This document shows positions 8,130 to 15,377 of a DNA stretch of 20,669 nucleotides, one piece after another. Every line of letters starts with the position of its first letter. Position 1 is the stretch's first letter. Source of the DNA: TMED27 sp037969235 (GTDB lineage: Bacteria > Pseudomonadota > Alphaproteobacteria > Micavibrionales > Micavibrionaceae); the NCBI GenBank assembly GCA_037969235.1, contig JBBKXA010000140.1:1-20669 (forward strand), read 5' to 3'. The notes below the pieces were generated by a model. That model did no database searches and was not told the origin of the DNA. It worked only from the letters and a program-made list of their open reading frames with translations. The translations under genes and the position numbers were made by a program.

Positions 8130-8612
8130 TTAAGCGGTTTCTTGTACGCCGATGGACACACGTTTGCGTTCCTGACTGTCTAGTTTACCGCTCATGCCAT
8201 AGCTAAATGCGCGGTCGGCGTTTGCAGATTTGCGTGCGACATCTTGAATTTTTTCGCCAAGACGTGTGGTCGTACGCTGCATTCTTTTTAGCGCCTGCAT
8301 ATTTTTTGCCGATAGCTCGGCAAAATCTGCCTGTGCGTTTTCCAATCTTTTTTTGATTGAAGGCTCGAGTTTGCGCATTTCGACTTTGCGGGCTAATAAT
8401 TCTTCGATGCGTGTTTTATACATGTCGGCTTTTTCAAGCTTTTCGGCTTGGATGTTGAGGAAGCCTTTAATGTCTTGGGCATCGAGAATGGATGTTTCGC
8501 GTTTATAAACATCGCGCATGGCATCCACGATTCTCATCATTTCTTGCATGGCGCGCGCGGGGTCGCGGGGGAGACGTTGTAGGTCCTGATTTTGCGGGGT
8601 GTGCGTGCTCAT
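8130..8612 (-). CDS. FlgN-like flagellar coiled-coil protein
   Basis: A 160-residue, charged, almost wholly helical protein. The core pattern resembles FlgN-type export chaperones: LDAQDIKGFLNIQAEKLEKA (residues about 43-62) followed by heptad-like helices to about residue 125, then a basic tail. FlgN chaperones hook-filament junction proteins FlgK and FlgL in the cytosol. The start overlaps the operon logic: its GGAG SD lies inside the end of the preceding gene, only 3 bases separate the two, and translation is likely coupled. It shares its helical layout with the gene upstream, so the two may be diverged duplicates. No strong family signature, so the name is withheld. Confidence 0.7.
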   Translation of the reverse strand: MSTHTPQNQDLQRLPRDPARAMQEMMRIVDAMRDVYKRETSILDAQDIKGFLNIQAEKLEKADMYKTRIEELLARKVEMRKLEPSIKKRLENAQADFAELSAKNMQALKRMQRTTTRLGEKIQDVARKSANADRAFSYGMSGKLDSQERKRVSIGVQETA

Positions 8613-8615
8613 GGC

Positions 8616-9095
8616 TTATGCTCCGCTTTCGCTATTGCCGTTGCTATTGGTGGTTTTTGCATTTTCGTTTACCGCATCGTCGCGCAAAACGATGTGATGG
8701 TTTTGGCCGATTTCCTGCGCGGCGAGAAGGGCGTTTTGCGTTTTGGTTTTTGAACGCTCGTAAATTTTGGCGACAGTGTCATTATTGGCTTTAGTTTTTT
8801 CGCCGAGCTCTTTTTGTAAGCTTTCGAGGCGATCGAGCAAGCCAACGTCCGCGCCGCGATAATTATTGAGGTTGATGCGAAATTCGCCTGAAGCGCGTGA
8901 GTATTGCTGCGCGACGATTTCTTTTTCATCTTGGAGGATTGAAAAAGATAGTAAATCATTTTGCGCCAGTGCCATGGCTTCGCGGTCGGCGAGGGCGTTC
9001 AGGTTTTTTGTAATACGAATGAGCGTGTTTAACGCGCCAGATTTATCGGCTGGGAGGATGTTTGCTTTTACGGCTGTTTTGCTTGATTGGGTCAT
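8616..9095 (-). CDS. FlgN/FlbY-like flagellar coiled-coil protein
   Basis: A 159-residue helical protein with a FlgN-like pattern (LAQNDLLSFSILQDEKEIVA, about residues 42-61) and a disordered Asn/Ser tail. Its start ATG overlaps the TGA of flgJ in an ATGA junction, so it is translationally coupled to flgJ. In Caulobacter the gene after flgI and the flgJ homologue (cheL) is flbY, so by position this could be the FlbY equivalent (recalled synteny, not checked). A FlgN-type chaperone role is the alternative. Function not proven by sequence. Confidence 0.7.
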   Translation of the reverse strand: MTQSSKTAVKANILPADKSGALNTLIRITKNLNALADREAMALAQNDLLSFSILQDEKEIVAQQYSRASGEFRINLNNYRGADVGLLDRLESLQKELGEKTKANNDTVAKIYERSKTKTQNALLAAQEIGQNHHIVLRDDAVNENAKTTNSNGNSESGA

Positions 9096-9496
9096 CTAAT
9101 AATTTCTCCTTCTATAATATCGGACTCGGTATTGGTTAAATTCGTATTGTCTTGCGTGTTATCAATTACGTTCGGGTTGTCGCTTTGTATGCGGATCATT
9201 TCGTCTTTAACGAACCTTGCAATTCCTATGCCACCTGTTTGTGCGATGATCTTGCCGTATTCCTGTAGCATCATGCCGCGAAACACTTCCTCACCTTTTC
9301 CGCCGCCGAATGGGGCTTCGGGTTCTGTGCCTTCGAACATGGGTTTCATCATTTCGGCGACAAATACGGCTTCGAAGTCTTGAGCTGCTTCGTCGATTTT
9401 CGCCATGTTTTTTGTTTTTGGCGTAGAAACGTTCTGACTTTGTGCGGCTTGAATGAGCGCGAGATTTGTGTCGGGGCTGATGAGGTTGTTCATCAT
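9092..9496 (-). CDS. flgJ: Rod-binding protein FlgJ (rod-binding domain only)
   Basis: Helps assembly of the flagellar rod in the periplasm. The 134 residues contain the Rod-binding domain: AAQDFEAVFVAEMMKPM at about 37-53, then FRGMMLQEYGKIIAQTGGIG and IARFVKDEM. The peptidoglycan-cleaving muramidase domain of enteric FlgJ is absent, as is normal in alphaproteobacteria (the Caulobacter homologue is CheL), so wall opening must be done by a separate enzyme not in this window. The start overlaps the flgI stop by one base (TAATG). A second ATG directly follows the first and could equally be used. Confidence 0.95.
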   Translation of the reverse strand: MMNNLISPDTNLALIQAAQSQNVSTPKTKNMAKIDEAAQDFEAVFVAEMMKPMFEGTEPEAPFGGGKGEEVFRGMMLQEYGKIIAQTGGIGIARFVKDEMIRIQSDNPNVIDNTQDNTNLTNTESDIIEGEIIR

Positions 9497-10698
9497 TACA
9501 TCACCTCTATTTCAGCCTGAAGCGCGCCTGCGGCTTTGATGGCTTGTATGATCGTAATAATATCGCGCGGTTTCATACCCAAACGGTTTAAGCCAGTCAC
9601 GAGGTCTTGCAGCGTTACGCCAGTTTCCACCATCGCGAGCTTGACGTCTGCGCCTTGGTTCACCTCGAGGTCAGTGCGCGGTACAACAACGGTTTGGCCG
9701 CCATCGGCAAAGGGGTTGGCTTGTGAGACTTGTGGGGTTTCGGTGACTTTGATCGTCAGGTTGCTTTGAGCAATGGCAACGTCAGAGATACGGACATCCG
9801 CGCCCATCACAATAACGCCGCTGCTTTCGCTAATCACGATGCGTGCGGGTTGGTCTGGCTGCACGGGGAGTTGTTCAATATCTGTGATGAGATCAACAAT
9901 CGTGCCGTCATATCCCGATGGGCGGCGCAGGGTCACGCTTGCGGAATTTTCTGCCGTGGCAATATTTGCCGAGGTAAAGCCGTTAATTGCCATCGCAATA
10001 CGGCGCGCCGTGGTGAAGTCTGGATTTTTAAGCGCAAGGCGCACATGCTGGAGTTGATCAAGGGTGAAATCAATCTCGCGCTCTACGATGGCACCTTCGG
10101 CAATGCGGCCTGCGGTAGGAATATTTTGGGTCACAGTCGCGGCGTCGCCTTGGATGGAATAGCCTGAGGTGCTAATGGAGCCTTGCGCTACAGCGTAGAC
10201 TTCTCCATCTGCGGCGAGCAGGGGTGTGACAAGCAATGTTCCGCCGCGTAGATCGGTGGCATCACCAAGAGATGATACATTCACATCCATGCGTGATCCT
10301 TGGTTGGTGAAAGGCGGCAATTTGGCTGTCACCATTACAGCGGCGACATTTCCCGTGTTCAAATTCTGGCCACGAACATTCACGCCTAAGCGCTCTAGCA
10401 TTGCGATCAGGCTTTGTTCGGTGAAGGGTGAGTTGCCGAGACTGTCGCCTGTGCCGTTTAACCCTACGACAAGGCCGTATCCAACCAATTGGTTGTCGCG
10501 TACGCCTTCAATATCTACGATATCTTTGATGCGTGAGGTTTTGGCTGCGGCTTGGCTTATATTAAAAAATGTTAGCGCGAGTGCCAAAAGGACGAGAAAA
10601 GAAAAGGCGGCGCGCACTGTTTTGGCCGTTAGGGGGAGCCGTTTGGAGGGCGTGCGCGCCTGTAGGTAACTGTTAAATTTCTGTGTGTCGGTGAGCAT
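9496..10698 (-). CDS. flgI: Flagellar P-ring protein FlgI
   Basis: Forms the periplasmic P ring around the rod in the peptidoglycan layer. The protein is 400 residues with an unusually long N-terminus: about 30 polar residues, then a hydrophobic signal-peptide core (FSFLVLLALALTFF, 32-45) with a probable cleavage site after the alanines near 50-52. The mature start RIKDIVDIEGVRDNQLVGYG then LVVGLNGTGDS is the family signature. The end, MKPRDIITIIQAIKAAGALQ then AEIEV, is also typical. It is the first gene of the flgI-flgJ-FlgN-like-fliK-flgD-flgE operon, 36 bases after a sigma-54-type promoter. A later start (near residue 20-29) would give a more normal signal peptide, but no ATG is available there. 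Confidence 0.97.
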   Translation of the reverse strand: MLTDTQKFNSYLQARTPSKRLPLTAKTVRAAFSFLVLLALALTFFNISQAAAKTSRIKDIVDIEGVRDNQLVGYGLVVGLNGTGDSLGNSPFTEQSLIAMLERLGVNVRGQNLNTGNVAAVMVTAKLPPFTNQGSRMDVNVSSLGDATDLRGGTLLVTPLLAADGEVYAVAQGSISTSGYSIQGDAATVTQNIPTAGRIAEGAIVEREIDFTLDQLQHVRLALKNPDFTTARRIAMAINGFTSANIATAENSASVTLRRPSGYDGTIVDLITDIEQLPVQPDQPARIVISESSGVIVMGADVRISDVAIAQSNLTIKVTETPQVSQANPFADGGQTVVVPRTDLEVNQGADVKLAMVETGVTLQDLVTGLNRLGMKPRDIITIIQAIKAAGALQAEIEVM

Positions 10699-10733
10699 AG
10701 TTTCATCTCTTTGTTGTTTCGTACAAAGAGCTA

Positions 10734-10749
10734 TGCGAAGAGCGTGCCA
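10734..10749 (-). promoter_or_regulatory. Sigma-54-type promoter of the flgI operon
   Basis: On the minus strand, TGGCAC-GCTCT-TCGCA matches the RpoN consensus TGGCAC-N5-TTGCA with one mismatch, and GG and GC are separated by exactly 10 bases. Transcription would start near 10724, giving a short leader before the flgI ATG at 10698. Sigma-54 control of rod, ring and hook operons is established in Caulobacter and other alphaproteobacteria. Confidence 0.8.
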
Positions 10750-10762
10750 GTTTTGTAAGGCG

Positions 10763-12559
10763 CTAGTTTAGTGGCCAAATCATTGGAATGACTACAATGG
10801 CTATGATGAACATTAAAATATTCATAGGTAGCCCTATTTTTAAAAAGTCGCTGAATTTATAACCGCCGGCGGCGTACACGAAGGTATTAGTTTGATACCC
10901 GATAGGTGTTGCGAAGCTGGCGCTGGCGCCGAACATTACGGCTATCAGGAACGGTTTGGGATCGAGGCCAAGGCTTGTTGCTACGCCAATAACAATGGGG
11001 GTGAGTAGGGCGGCGACGGCATTATTGCTCACCACTTCGGTTAAAAATGAGGTTAAAATATAAATTGCGGCAAGCAATATGATGGGGCCAAAGGAATCGG
11101 TAAATGATACGATTTGTTCAACGATTAAACTTGCGGCGCCGGTTACTTCCATACCTTTTGAAACGCCTAGCATACCAAAGATTAGAAATAATATTGACCA
11201 ATCGATGGTTTTATAAATGTCTTTTGGGTCAATGCATCTTGTCACTGTGACAACTCCGGCACCGATGAGTGCCAAAAGTGCAATCGGCATGACATTCAGG
11301 GCAGCTAGTCCAACAACCCCCAATATTGTTATCACAGCAATAGGCGCTTTGCGGCGGCGTATAGGGCGTTCTTCTGGTATTGTGAGATTTATAAGGCCAT
11401 AGTCGCTGAACAGTTTTTGCATTCCAGCGGCTGGCCCTTCGAGTAGGAGCGTGTCACCTATTTCCAAAGCGGGGGAGCTGTTATGTTTGAAAAAAAAATT
11501 ATCAGGGCGACTAAAACCTACGATAACAACGCTATAGCGATCAAATAGGCCTAATCCATTTACCAGCCTGCCAATCATGGAAGAGCCTTGGGAAATAATG
11601 CCTTCGACCACGATGACTTCGGAGGTGTCAACGGATGAGAAATCGTTTGAACGGACTTTGCCCAAAATAACATTTTGCGTTTCTTTGATCCCCAAAATCT
11701 CACTTGTCGAGGTTTCAATTATAATCCTGTCGTCTGCTTTTATGGACAGGTTATCCATAAACTCTGCCATAGAATCGCCGTGCCGAATAACATCAAGGAT
11801 TTTTGTGTCTTCATCCTTGATCAAATCGGATTTCAATAGTTCTTTGTCTATTAATTTGGAATCCTGTGGGACAATCAGTTGAGAAATATAACGTTTATTC
11901 CCCGTATTGCCTAAGATAGTTGCCAGTGATTGTCTATCTGGCAAAAGATGCCGTCCGATTACAAACATGTAAATAAACCCAAAAAACGCCATGATCAAAC
12001 CCAATATTGTAATTTCAAACATGTGGAAGGAGGGTTGTCCCAATTCTACGGCTATGCCGCTTACAAGGATATTTGTTGATGTGCCTATTAATGTGCAAGT
12101 GCCGCCGAGAATTGCGGCGTAAGATAAGGGGATGAGGAGTTTTGAAGATGTTAGGTCGAGTTTGCGGGCGATGCTGATAATGACTGGCGTTAAAACAATG
12201 ACCACAGGGGTATTGTTCATGAACGCAGATACAATAAGCACAATAGGCAAGATCGCGAGCATGAGGCTTGTTTCGGTTTTTCCTCCGTATCTGGTTATAA
12301 ATTGGCCAAATATTTGGATGCACCCTGTTCGCTCTAGTGCGGCAGAAATGATAAACATTGCGCCAATAGTTATAGGGGCAGAATTGCTGAATACAGATAG
12401 TGCATCATCGCGTTCTAAAATACCAAAAATAATGAGGATGGCCATTCCTCCCATCGCTGTAATATCAGCAGGGACTTTTTCCCAGATAAAAGAAGCAAAG
12501 ACCAAGAATAAAAGACCATATAAGAACCATATGTCCCATGCTACGCCTAAAAACTCCAT
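10763..12559 (-). CDS. SLC13 (DASS)-family permease with two TrkA-C domains
   Basis: Inner-membrane transporter of the divalent anion/sodium symporter type; substrate not determinable (sulfate, dicarboxylate or other anions are known in the family). There are two blocks of membrane helices, roughly residues 10-205 and 395-598, each with a family-type hairpin: FMNNTPVVIVLTP near 118-130 and SNNAVAALLTP near 515-525. Between them are two RCK_C/TrkA-C regulatory domains (about 210-385; for example KILDVIRHGDSMAEF). The frame opens at an ATG at 12571, but that ATG lacks an SD; the ATG at 12559 has GGAG six bases upstream and is preferred. The gene sits between fliX and flgI, which are divergent neighbours in Caulobacter, and is visibly more AT-rich (sampled 60-base lines 38% and 43% GC against 65% in flgI). 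It has no obvious flagellar role and is probably a later arrival. Confidence 0.92.
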   Translation of the reverse strand: MEFLGVAWDIWFLYGLLFLVFASFIWEKVPADITAMGGMAILIIFGILERDDALSVFSNSAPITIGAMFIISAALERTGCIQIFGQFITRYGGKTETSLMLAILPIVLIVSAFMNNTPVVIVLTPVIISIARKLDLTSSKLLIPLSYAAILGGTCTLIGTSTNILVSGIAVELGQPSFHMFEITILGLIMAFFGFIYMFVIGRHLLPDRQSLATILGNTGNKRYISQLIVPQDSKLIDKELLKSDLIKDEDTKILDVIRHGDSMAEFMDNLSIKADDRIIIETSTSEILGIKETQNVILGKVRSNDFSSVDTSEVIVVEGIISQGSSMIGRLVNGLGLFDRYSVVIVGFSRPDNFFFKHNSSPALEIGDTLLLEGPAAGMQKLFSDYGLINLTIPEERPIRRRKAPIAVITILGVVGLAALNVMPIALLALIGAGVVTVTRCIDPKDIYKTIDWSILFLIFGMLGVSKGMEVTGAASLIVEQIVSFTDSFGPIILLAAIYILTSFLTEVVSNNAVAALLTPIVIGVATSLGLDPKPFLIAVMFGASASFATPIGYQTNTFVYAAGGYKFSDFLKIGLPMNILMFIIAIVVIPMIWPLN

Positions 12560-12571
12560 TACGTTCTCCAT

Positions 12572-12739
12572 GTTTTAGAAAAAAGTACTTATAATATAGG
12601 GCGGTTTTTGATGATTAGCCCGTATATTCGATTACTTATTGTTTCAGCAGGGTTTATTGAATTAAAGTCACTATGCTTTTAAAATATACTAAAATAAGCT
12701 ATGCTAAAGGATTAGTATTTAAAATAATGTATGGATATC
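12572..12739. promoter_or_regulatory. Divergent promoter region, permease and fliX
   Basis: AT-rich, no sigma-54 (GG-N10-GC) site. On the plus strand TTAA-AATATAC-TAAA (from about 12678) resembles the CtrA box TTAA-N7-TTAA with one mismatch, and TATACT lies within it as a possible -10. CtrA control of fliX is known in Caulobacter, but in such AT-rich DNA this match has little weight. Confidence 0.25.
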
Positions 12740-13195
12740 ATGAAAGTTAACGGCCCAGATAAATCCGGTAAAACGCAAGGTGCTTCGAAAGCGGGAGCGA
12801 AGGGGAAAACTTCGCCGAGCGGCGGGAGTTTTGGCGATTTTGTGACCAAAAACACTCAAAGCGCTGCGCCATCGCAAGGGGCGCAATCGATCGCGCAGGT
12901 CGATGTGTTGCTCGCGCTTCAAGGCGCGGAAGATCCTGCGCAAGGGCGAGCCAAGCAACGTATGCGTAAACGCGCCAATGTGTTGTTGAATGAGTTAGAA
13001 CAAATTCGTATGGCGATGTTGGGCGGCAGATTGACGGTCGGACATATGATCGATATTGCCGATGTGGTGGCTTCACATCGGGAAAAAATTATGGACCCTG
13101 TCTTGACGGGAATTATGGATGAGATTGACCTGCGGGTGCAGGTGGAGCTCGCAAAAATGCGCGTAGCGATTGATGCGCAGGCAGCGAGAAAATAA
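12740..13195 (+). CDS. fliX: Flagellar assembly regulator FliX
   Basis: Alphaproteobacterial protein that links completion of the early basal body to activation of sigma-54-dependent late genes, through the activator FlbD, and also helps P-ring (FlgI) assembly (established in Caulobacter). A polar Gly/Ser/Lys-rich N-terminus is followed by the conserved helical part, with GGRLTVGHMIDIADVV near residues 94-109 and DEIDLRVQVELAK near 125-140. The frame opens at an ATG at 12731, but the ATG at 12740 gives the usual MKV- start of the family and has GGAT just upstream, so it is preferred (151 residues). Followed 69 bases later by dksA. Its target operons, flgI and flgF, carry sigma-54-type promoters in this window. 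Confidence 0.93.
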   Translation: MKVNGPDKSGKTQGASKAGAKGKTSPSGGSFGDFVTKNTQSAAPSQGAQSIAQVDVLLALQGAEDPAQGRAKQRMRKRANVLLNELEQIRMAMLGGRLTVGHMIDIADVVASHREKIMDPVLTGIMDEIDLRVQVELAKMRVAIDAQAARK

Positions 13196-13264
13196 TTTAA
13201 TTGTTATTTGCTGATTTTGGGGATATATTCTCCAAACGAAAAAATAAGTTAAGGGAATTTAAAG

Positions 13265-13708
13265 ATGGCTAAACCAAGTAGTGCGAGCAGTGTGATTGTT
13301 CCTCCGGATTATGATCCTGAAAAGGATACTGGGAAATTTATGAACCCCGTGATGTTGGAATATTTCCGCAAAGCGTTGATTGCGTGGCGTACGGAATTGT
13401 TGCGAGAAAGTCAGGAAACGATTGTAAAGACGTTGCAATCAGTTGATTTGCAGAAGCCAGATATGACTGATCGTGCGTCTGAGGAAACTGATCACGCGCT
13501 AGAGCTTCGTACCCGTGACCGGGAGCGTAAGCTTATTTCCAAGATTAATTCCACGTTGGAAAAATTGGATGATGGTGAATATGGATATTGTGAAGAAACA
13601 GGCGAAGAAATTTCTGTTGCCCGCCTTAAAGCGCGTCCAATCGCGACTTTGACCCTTGAAGCGCAAGAACGTCACGAACGTTTGGAAAAAACCCAGCGCG
13701 AGGGGTAG
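13265..13708 (+). CDS. dksA: DksA-type RNA polymerase-binding regulator, one-cysteine form
   Basis: Binds the RNA polymerase secondary channel and, with ppGpp, adjusts transcription initiation. The 147 residues show the coiled-coil tip motif DMTDRA (66-71, DxxDxA), then DRERKLISKINSTLEKLDDG and the C-terminal zinc-finger-like region EYGYCEETGEEI with RPIATLTLEAQERHERLEK. Of the four zinc cysteines only C109 remains; the positions read C109-X2-T112-X17-T130-X2-A133. That C-T-T-A pattern is the one known from the zinc-independent DksA2 of Pseudomonas aeruginosa and appears common in alphaproteobacteria. SD AAGGGA precedes the ATG. It probably forms its own unit or an operon with fliX. A hairpin at 13797-13822 can terminate it. 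Confidence 0.95.
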   Translation: MAKPSSASSVIVPPDYDPEKDTGKFMNPVMLEYFRKALIAWRTELLRESQETIVKTLQSVDLQKPDMTDRASEETDHALELRTRDRERKLISKINSTLEKLDDGEYGYCEETGEEISVARLKARPIATLTLEAQERHERLEKTQREG

Positions 13709-13727
13709 ACGCAGTAATCAGTTTTTT

Positions 13728-13747
13728 GTAGTGAGTTTTTTCACTAC
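13728..13747. repeat. Stem-loop after dksA
   Basis: GTAGTGA (13728-13734) and TCACTAC (13741-13747) form a perfect 7-bp stem around GTTTTT. It is 20 bases after the dksA stop. The T run is in the loop and before the stem instead of after it, so it is not a standard plus-strand terminator. Confidence 0.4.
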
Positions 13748-13796
13748 AGAGTGCGCAGAGATCGCAGAGATTTTACTTTTATCTAAAAAATGGATG

Positions 13797-13822
13797 TAGC
13801 CCCACATTTAATGCGGGGGCTA
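13797..13822. terminator. Probable bidirectional terminator between dksA and third flagellin
   Basis: TAGCCCC (13797-13803) pairs with GGGGCTA (13816-13822). On the plus strand it is followed by TATTCTTT, and on the minus strand by CATCCATTTTTT. It lies between two converging genes and can serve both. Confidence 0.6.
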
Positions 13823-13844
13823 TTCTTTGGATAAGTTGTATAGG

Positions 13845-13863
13845 CCCCGTGTCGTGCACGGGG
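13845..13863. terminator. GC-rich stem-loop downstream of third flagellin
   Basis: CCCCGTG-TCGTG-CACGGGG, a perfect 7-bp stem, lies 40 bases after the flagellin stop (minus strand). No real U tract follows on the minus side; on the plus side TTGCGTTATTTATT follows. It probably ends or protects the flagellin mRNA, together with the neighbouring hairpin. Confidence 0.45.
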
Positions 13864-13902
13864 TTGCGTTATTTATTAAAGGTGTGATTATGCGTTAATC
13901 AA

Positions 13903-15258
13903 TTAAAACAAGCGCAACACTGATTGTGCGGATTGCGCGCCTAGGGATAGGGCGGTGATGCCTAGGCTTTGGCGAGTTTGGAGCGCTAGAAATTCTGCGC
14001 CGGTTTTATTTTGATCGTCATTTATTAAATCATCGCGGCCAGCTTGAAGGTCATTGATGATGCCGATGGTGAAAATTTCTCGTGTTTTTATAATGTTAAT
14101 GTCGGATGCGATTGTGCGGACATATTTGCGCAATTCTTCGCGTGCAGCTTTGATTTGCGTGATTTTATTCTGCACGGCTTCGAGGGAATTAAAATCCTCG
14201 CGCTGTAGTCCTAATCCGCGCGATGTGGCGCGGATGCCTTGGGTGACTAAAAAACTCGTGCGGTCTTCGTTAAAAATGGTGGTTAGGTCTTCACCTTCCA
14301 GTAAATTCACGCCGCGATAATGCGCATCGCGCGCGATTAGGTCGAGTTGATCAAGAATGCTTTCATAGTTTATTTGTAGTTCTTCAGGACCGATGGAGAT
14401 TTGGGCGTTGTTGTCTATTGGCCCTTCACGTAGAAATACATTTTGATATTCGCTTTGGCCGTCACTGGGGGCGGCGTCATGGTCATTGGTAAATGTAATG
14501 TGGCTGAAATTACCTGTGAAAAAAGCGCCTATTGGGATTTCGACATGCACAAAATCTCCAGAGCCATCATATTGATATGTGGCGTTGGGCGCTGCGTAGG
14601 GCATGCCCCCGAATTGTGTCCCATAGAGAAAAAAACGATCGCTATTATTGCCGATCGAATTATCGTTATCAAAGCCGATTGCGGCTATTTCTGGTTGGTT
14701 TGTACTACGAAAATCAAATTCCAAAACAGTGTCGGCGGTGACTGTGTAATTGATCAACAGTTTTTTCCAGATATTACCGTTTAAAGTAAAATTTTCTCCG
14801 TTGTTGTTGACATTTACTGTTCCAATTAAATCCTGCACACCGGCATAGGCAAAAAAATCACCTGAAGCGTTTGGGCGGATCTGTGTGACATTATCGGGTA
14901 CAATATTTGAATCTTGAAGGCCGACTGCAATTTCTCCGGATTTTATTTTTTCTTCGATATCGACAAGGTAAGCTTCAGCTTGATCGATAATGTCGAGCGA
15001 GGCATCTAGCCCGTGCTGTGCTTCTTGAAGTGTTCGGATGCTTTGGCGAATATCATCAAGGCGGCGGGTGAGGTCGCCCGCGCGGTAGTTGAGGGCTTGC
15101 GCGCTAAAGTAATTTTGAGGGTTATCTATGGCGCTGTTGACGGATTTGCCTGTGGCGAGGCGCAATTGCACATCGTCAATGGTGCGCGCTGTGTTTTTCA
15201 GCGCGATGAGTTGCCGTTGTTGCACGGCGTTTAAAATGGAATTTGATCCACTCACCAT
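13903..15258 (-). CDS. Flagellin with inserted carbohydrate-binding-like module
   Basis: A complete 451-residue filament protein. Residues 1-110 are the N-terminal D0/D1 region (LRLATGKSVNSAIDNPQNYF at 32-51). From about 290 the C-terminal D1/D0 region follows, with HYRGVNLLEGEDL (313-325) and the end LQTRQSLGITALSLGAQSAQ then SVLRLF. Between, about 120-279, lies a beta-rich module with no similarity to ordinary flagellin D2/D3: LEFDFRSTNQPEIAAIGFD (179-197), FFLYGTQ (209-215), VHVEIPIGAF (237-246), HITFTNDHDAAPSDGQSEYQ (253-272). This pattern recalls non-catalytic modules attached to secreted polysaccharidases; that recollection is unverified. The module differs from the LamG domain of the other flagellin but sits at the same point. 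The ATG has only a distant SD (AGGA, 12-13 bases upstream), with a leader palindrome before it. Confidence 0.93.
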   Translation of the reverse strand: MVSGSNSILNAVQQRQLIALKNTARTIDDVQLRLATGKSVNSAIDNPQNYFSAQALNYRAGDLTRRLDDIRQSIRTLQEAQHGLDASLDIIDQAEAYLVDIEEKIKSGEIAVGLQDSNIVPDNVTQIRPNASGDFFAYAGVQDLIGTVNVNNNGENFTLNGNIWKKLLINYTVTADTVLEFDFRSTNQPEIAAIGFDNDNSIGNNSDRFFLYGTQFGGMPYAAPNATYQYDGSGDFVHVEIPIGAFFTGNFSHITFTNDHDAAPSDGQSEYQNVFLREGPIDNNAQISIGPEELQINYESILDQLDLIARDAHYRGVNLLEGEDLTTIFNEDRTSFLVTQGIRATSRGLGLQREDFNSLEAVQNKITQIKAAREELRKYVRTIASDINIIKTREIFTIGIINDLQAGRDDLINDDQNKTGAEFLALQTRQSLGITALSLGAQSAQSVLRLF

Positions 15259-15288
15259 TGTTTTTCACGTATCCTACGTTTATCAATC

Positions 15289-15308
15289 GGGCAGACATAC
15301 TTCTGCCC
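15289..15308. promoter_or_regulatory. Palindrome in the leader of the third flagellin
   Basis: GGGCAGA (15289-15295) and TCTGCCC (15302-15308) form a perfect 7-bp inverted repeat with a 6-base loop, 30 bases upstream of the flagellin ATG. As minus-strand RNA it is a stable hairpin whose loop reads AGTATG; the leader palindrome of the first flagellin also carries AGTAT at its apex. It may be a regulator-binding site or a translation-control hairpin. Confidence 0.45.
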
Positions 15309-15377
15309 ACATTAACAATAGCAGATATTGATTACGATTTGGTTAGCGATTAAGAAATTTAGATGGGATTACTAAGA

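Noticed and set aside
9730..10167. 145-residue open frame on the plus strand
   Set aside because: Antisense to flgI; composition is that of a shadow frame.
10763..12571. Mobile element carrying the permease
   Set aside because: No transposase, integrase, terminal inverted repeats or target duplication seen; only base composition and synteny hint at transfer.
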